A stretch of 7,539 nucleotides of DNA from Paludibacteraceae bacterium (GTDB lineage Bacteria; Bacteroidota; Bacteroidia; Bacteroidales; Paludibacteraceae): NCBI GenBank assembly GCA_023227695.1, contig JALNVE010000158.1:1-7539 (forward strand), written 5' to 3'. Made by a program: the position numbers and the translations under genes. The notes under the pieces are model-generated. The model ran no database searches, was not told the origin of the DNA, and worked only from the letters and a program-made list of their open reading frames with translations. Below are positions 6,937 through 7,539 of the stretch, piece by piece (within the stretch, counting starts at the first letter, position 1; every line of letters starts with the position of its first letter).

Positions 6937-6942
6937 TATTTG
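6935..6942 (+). promoter_or_regulatory. -7 promoter box upstream of the small ORF and nuclease remnant
   Basis: TATATTTG fits TANNTTTG exactly and points toward the ORFs at 7022 and 7135. No clear TTTG -33 box is present at the proper distance (about 6911-6916), so the promoter may need an activator or may be weak. A start near 6948 would leave a leader of roughly 75 bases before the ATG at 7022. Confidence 0.45.
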
Positions 6943-7021
6943 AGTTTGTGAATAAAAACGTTGACATGCAAGCCGAAAAAAGACATCGCATTTAGTTAAT
7001 TACTAATAAAAAGATAAAGAT

Positions 7022-7117
7022 ATGACAACGCACAAAAACAAGAGTGTGCCAGCCGGTCCCACGACCTTCCCTTTCATACACTTGTTTTTTTCCTACGTAT
7101 ATCAGATTGCGGATTAA
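7022..7117 (+). CDS. possible small ORF, 31 residues, no known function
   Basis: ATG 7022 opens a 31-codon frame (MTTHKNKSVPAGPTTF, then PFIHLFFSYVYQIAD) ending at TAA 7115-7117. The start follows an A-rich stretch (AATAAAAAGATAAAG) typical of translated Bacteroidetes genes, and the stop lies 17 bases before the ATG of the nuclease remnant. Residues 17-28 are hydrophobic and aromatic. I do not recognise the peptide. It may be a leader peptide, the N-terminal scrap of a deleted gene, or not translated at all. Confidence 0.25.
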   Translation: MTTHKNKSVPAGPTTFPFIHLFFSYVYQIAD

Positions 7118-7134
7118 ATTTATAGTTTTTAATT

Positions 7135-7452
7135 ATGAAAAATTCATATAGTGGATATACTTATCAAAAACATGTAACAAAATTGTTATTGAGCAAAATG
7201 GACGTTGAGCGTTCAATCGATAAGATTGAAATTGAGGCAGATGTGGATAATAACTTTGATGATGCTAAAGTTTCATTTGGTGATGTAGAATACTATTTTC
7301 AGATTAAAGATTTTGAAGTGATTTCATTAGATGACCTTGTTTTATCAAATGGAAGTGTTAAAATTCGAGGAAAAATTCATAAACTTTCTGATGCAATAAA
7401 CATCCTGTTTTTTAAGAGGCTGGATTCAAGCGGACAATGCAACCTCATTTAA
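7135..7452 (+). pseudogene. N-terminal fragment of a probable DUF4297/Cap4-like nuclease, cut by a transposon
   Basis: The frame reads 105 codons, but only about the first 94 (to near 7416) appear original; the last residues (RLDSSGQCNLI) are read from transposon sequence. The N terminus has 'SGYTYQKHVTKLLL' (5-18), like the 'GYxYQ' opening of DUF4297/Cap4-type dsDNA endonuclease domains, followed by an acidic stretch and 'FDDAKVSFGDVEYYFQIKD' (41-59). Asp42/Asp43 with Gln56-x-Lys58 fits the PD-(D/E)xK (D...QxK) nuclease core. Proteins with this domain are usually several hundred residues long and act as effectors in anti-phage systems such as CBASS and related ones. Only the start of the nuclease domain is left here, so it is unlikely to work. 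The codon use is AT-rich and unlike the core genes. The nuclease call is inferred from motif pattern, with moderate certainty. Confidence 0.55.
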
Positions 7453-7539
7453 ATCCAAGTTTGTCAATTGTTTAAATTTTTGTAAAGGAGTCATATACCC
7501 TAATCTTTTCCTCGGTCTCGAGTTTAAGATGTTTTGAAC
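7417..7539 (-). mobile_element. end of an IS30-family insertion sequence (runs off the window)
   Basis: The C terminus of an IS30-type transposase begins at 7426 on the minus strand, and the reading frame of the preceding nuclease-like gene loses sense at about 7416. The transposon edge is therefore placed between roughly 7411 and 7425; the exact end and any target duplication need the other transposon end, which is outside the window. The terminal inverted repeat probably overlaps the transposase stop region. Confidence 0.65.
7426..7539 (-). CDS. IS30-family transposase, C-terminal end only
   Basis: Read on the minus strand from the right edge, the frame gives 37 residues, 'VQNILNSRPRKRLGYMTPLQ' then 'KFKQLTNLDLNEVALSA', with its stop at 7426-7428. 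The 'LNSRPRKRLGYMTP..KF' block is the conserved end of the DDE integrase domain of IS30-family transposases, just after the catalytic glutamate region, which lies outside the window. The rest of the gene continues past position 7539. IS30 elements such as IS4351 are known in Bacteroides. The gene runs toward the truncated nuclease ORF and converges with it. Confidence 0.85.
   Translation of the reverse strand, partial: VQNILNSRPRKRLGYMTPLQKFKQLTNLDLNEVALSA

Noticed and set aside
6966..6995. Nine-codon ORF (MQAEKRHRI) as a leader peptide
   Set aside because: Too short to judge; no attenuator-like hairpin or repeated codons nearby.
1..7539. CRISPR arrays, tRNA or rRNA genes
   Set aside because: No regularly spaced direct repeats, cloverleaf-like segment or conserved rRNA stretch was seen on either strand.

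Overview
The window looks like chromosomal DNA from a member of the Bacteroidales (Bacteroides, Phocaeicola, Prevotella or a close relative). The evidence is a UpxY-type antiterminator, start codons without Shine-Dalgarno sequences, several TANNTTTG-type -7 boxes, Bacteroidetes-like HisS and KdsA proteins, and an IS30-family transposase end. Species cannot be fixed from the sequence.

Layout. (1) Positions 3-1921 are accessory and related to surface polysaccharide: the 3' part of a upxY-like NusG-family antiterminator, a frameshifted and truncated acyltransferase-3 remnant (594-814), and an intact membrane acyltransferase (881-1921) that is visibly AT-rich. A strong intrinsic terminator (1955-1989) closes this block. 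(2) Positions 2080-5328 hold a same-strand core cluster: a YegS/DAGK-type lipid kinase, kdsA (Kdo-8-phosphate synthase with a metal-dependent active-site pattern) and hisS. The lipid kinase and kdsA are 27 bases apart and probably co-transcribed. A TANNTTTG box precedes the kinase. (3) Positions 5337-6690 hold a separately promoted carboxynorspermidine synthase-like gene with a well-spaced Bacteroidetes promoter and a very strong terminator. (4) Positions 6691-7539 are AT-rich accessory DNA: a noncoding stretch, a perfect -7 box overlapped by an inverted repeat, a possible 31-codon ORF, the N-terminal part of a probable DUF4297/Cap4-like nuclease gene, and the C-terminal end of an IS30-family transposase on the minus strand. 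The transposon appears to have cut the nuclease gene.

Taken together, a stable core block (envelope lipid and Kdo synthesis, histidine tRNA charging, polyamine synthesis) sits between two eroding accessory segments, one a capsule or exopolysaccharide remnant and one probably a defence remnant. I did not find a complete novel system. The best lead is the transposon-disrupted nuclease and its unusual upstream region, whose remaining parts lie beyond the right edge.
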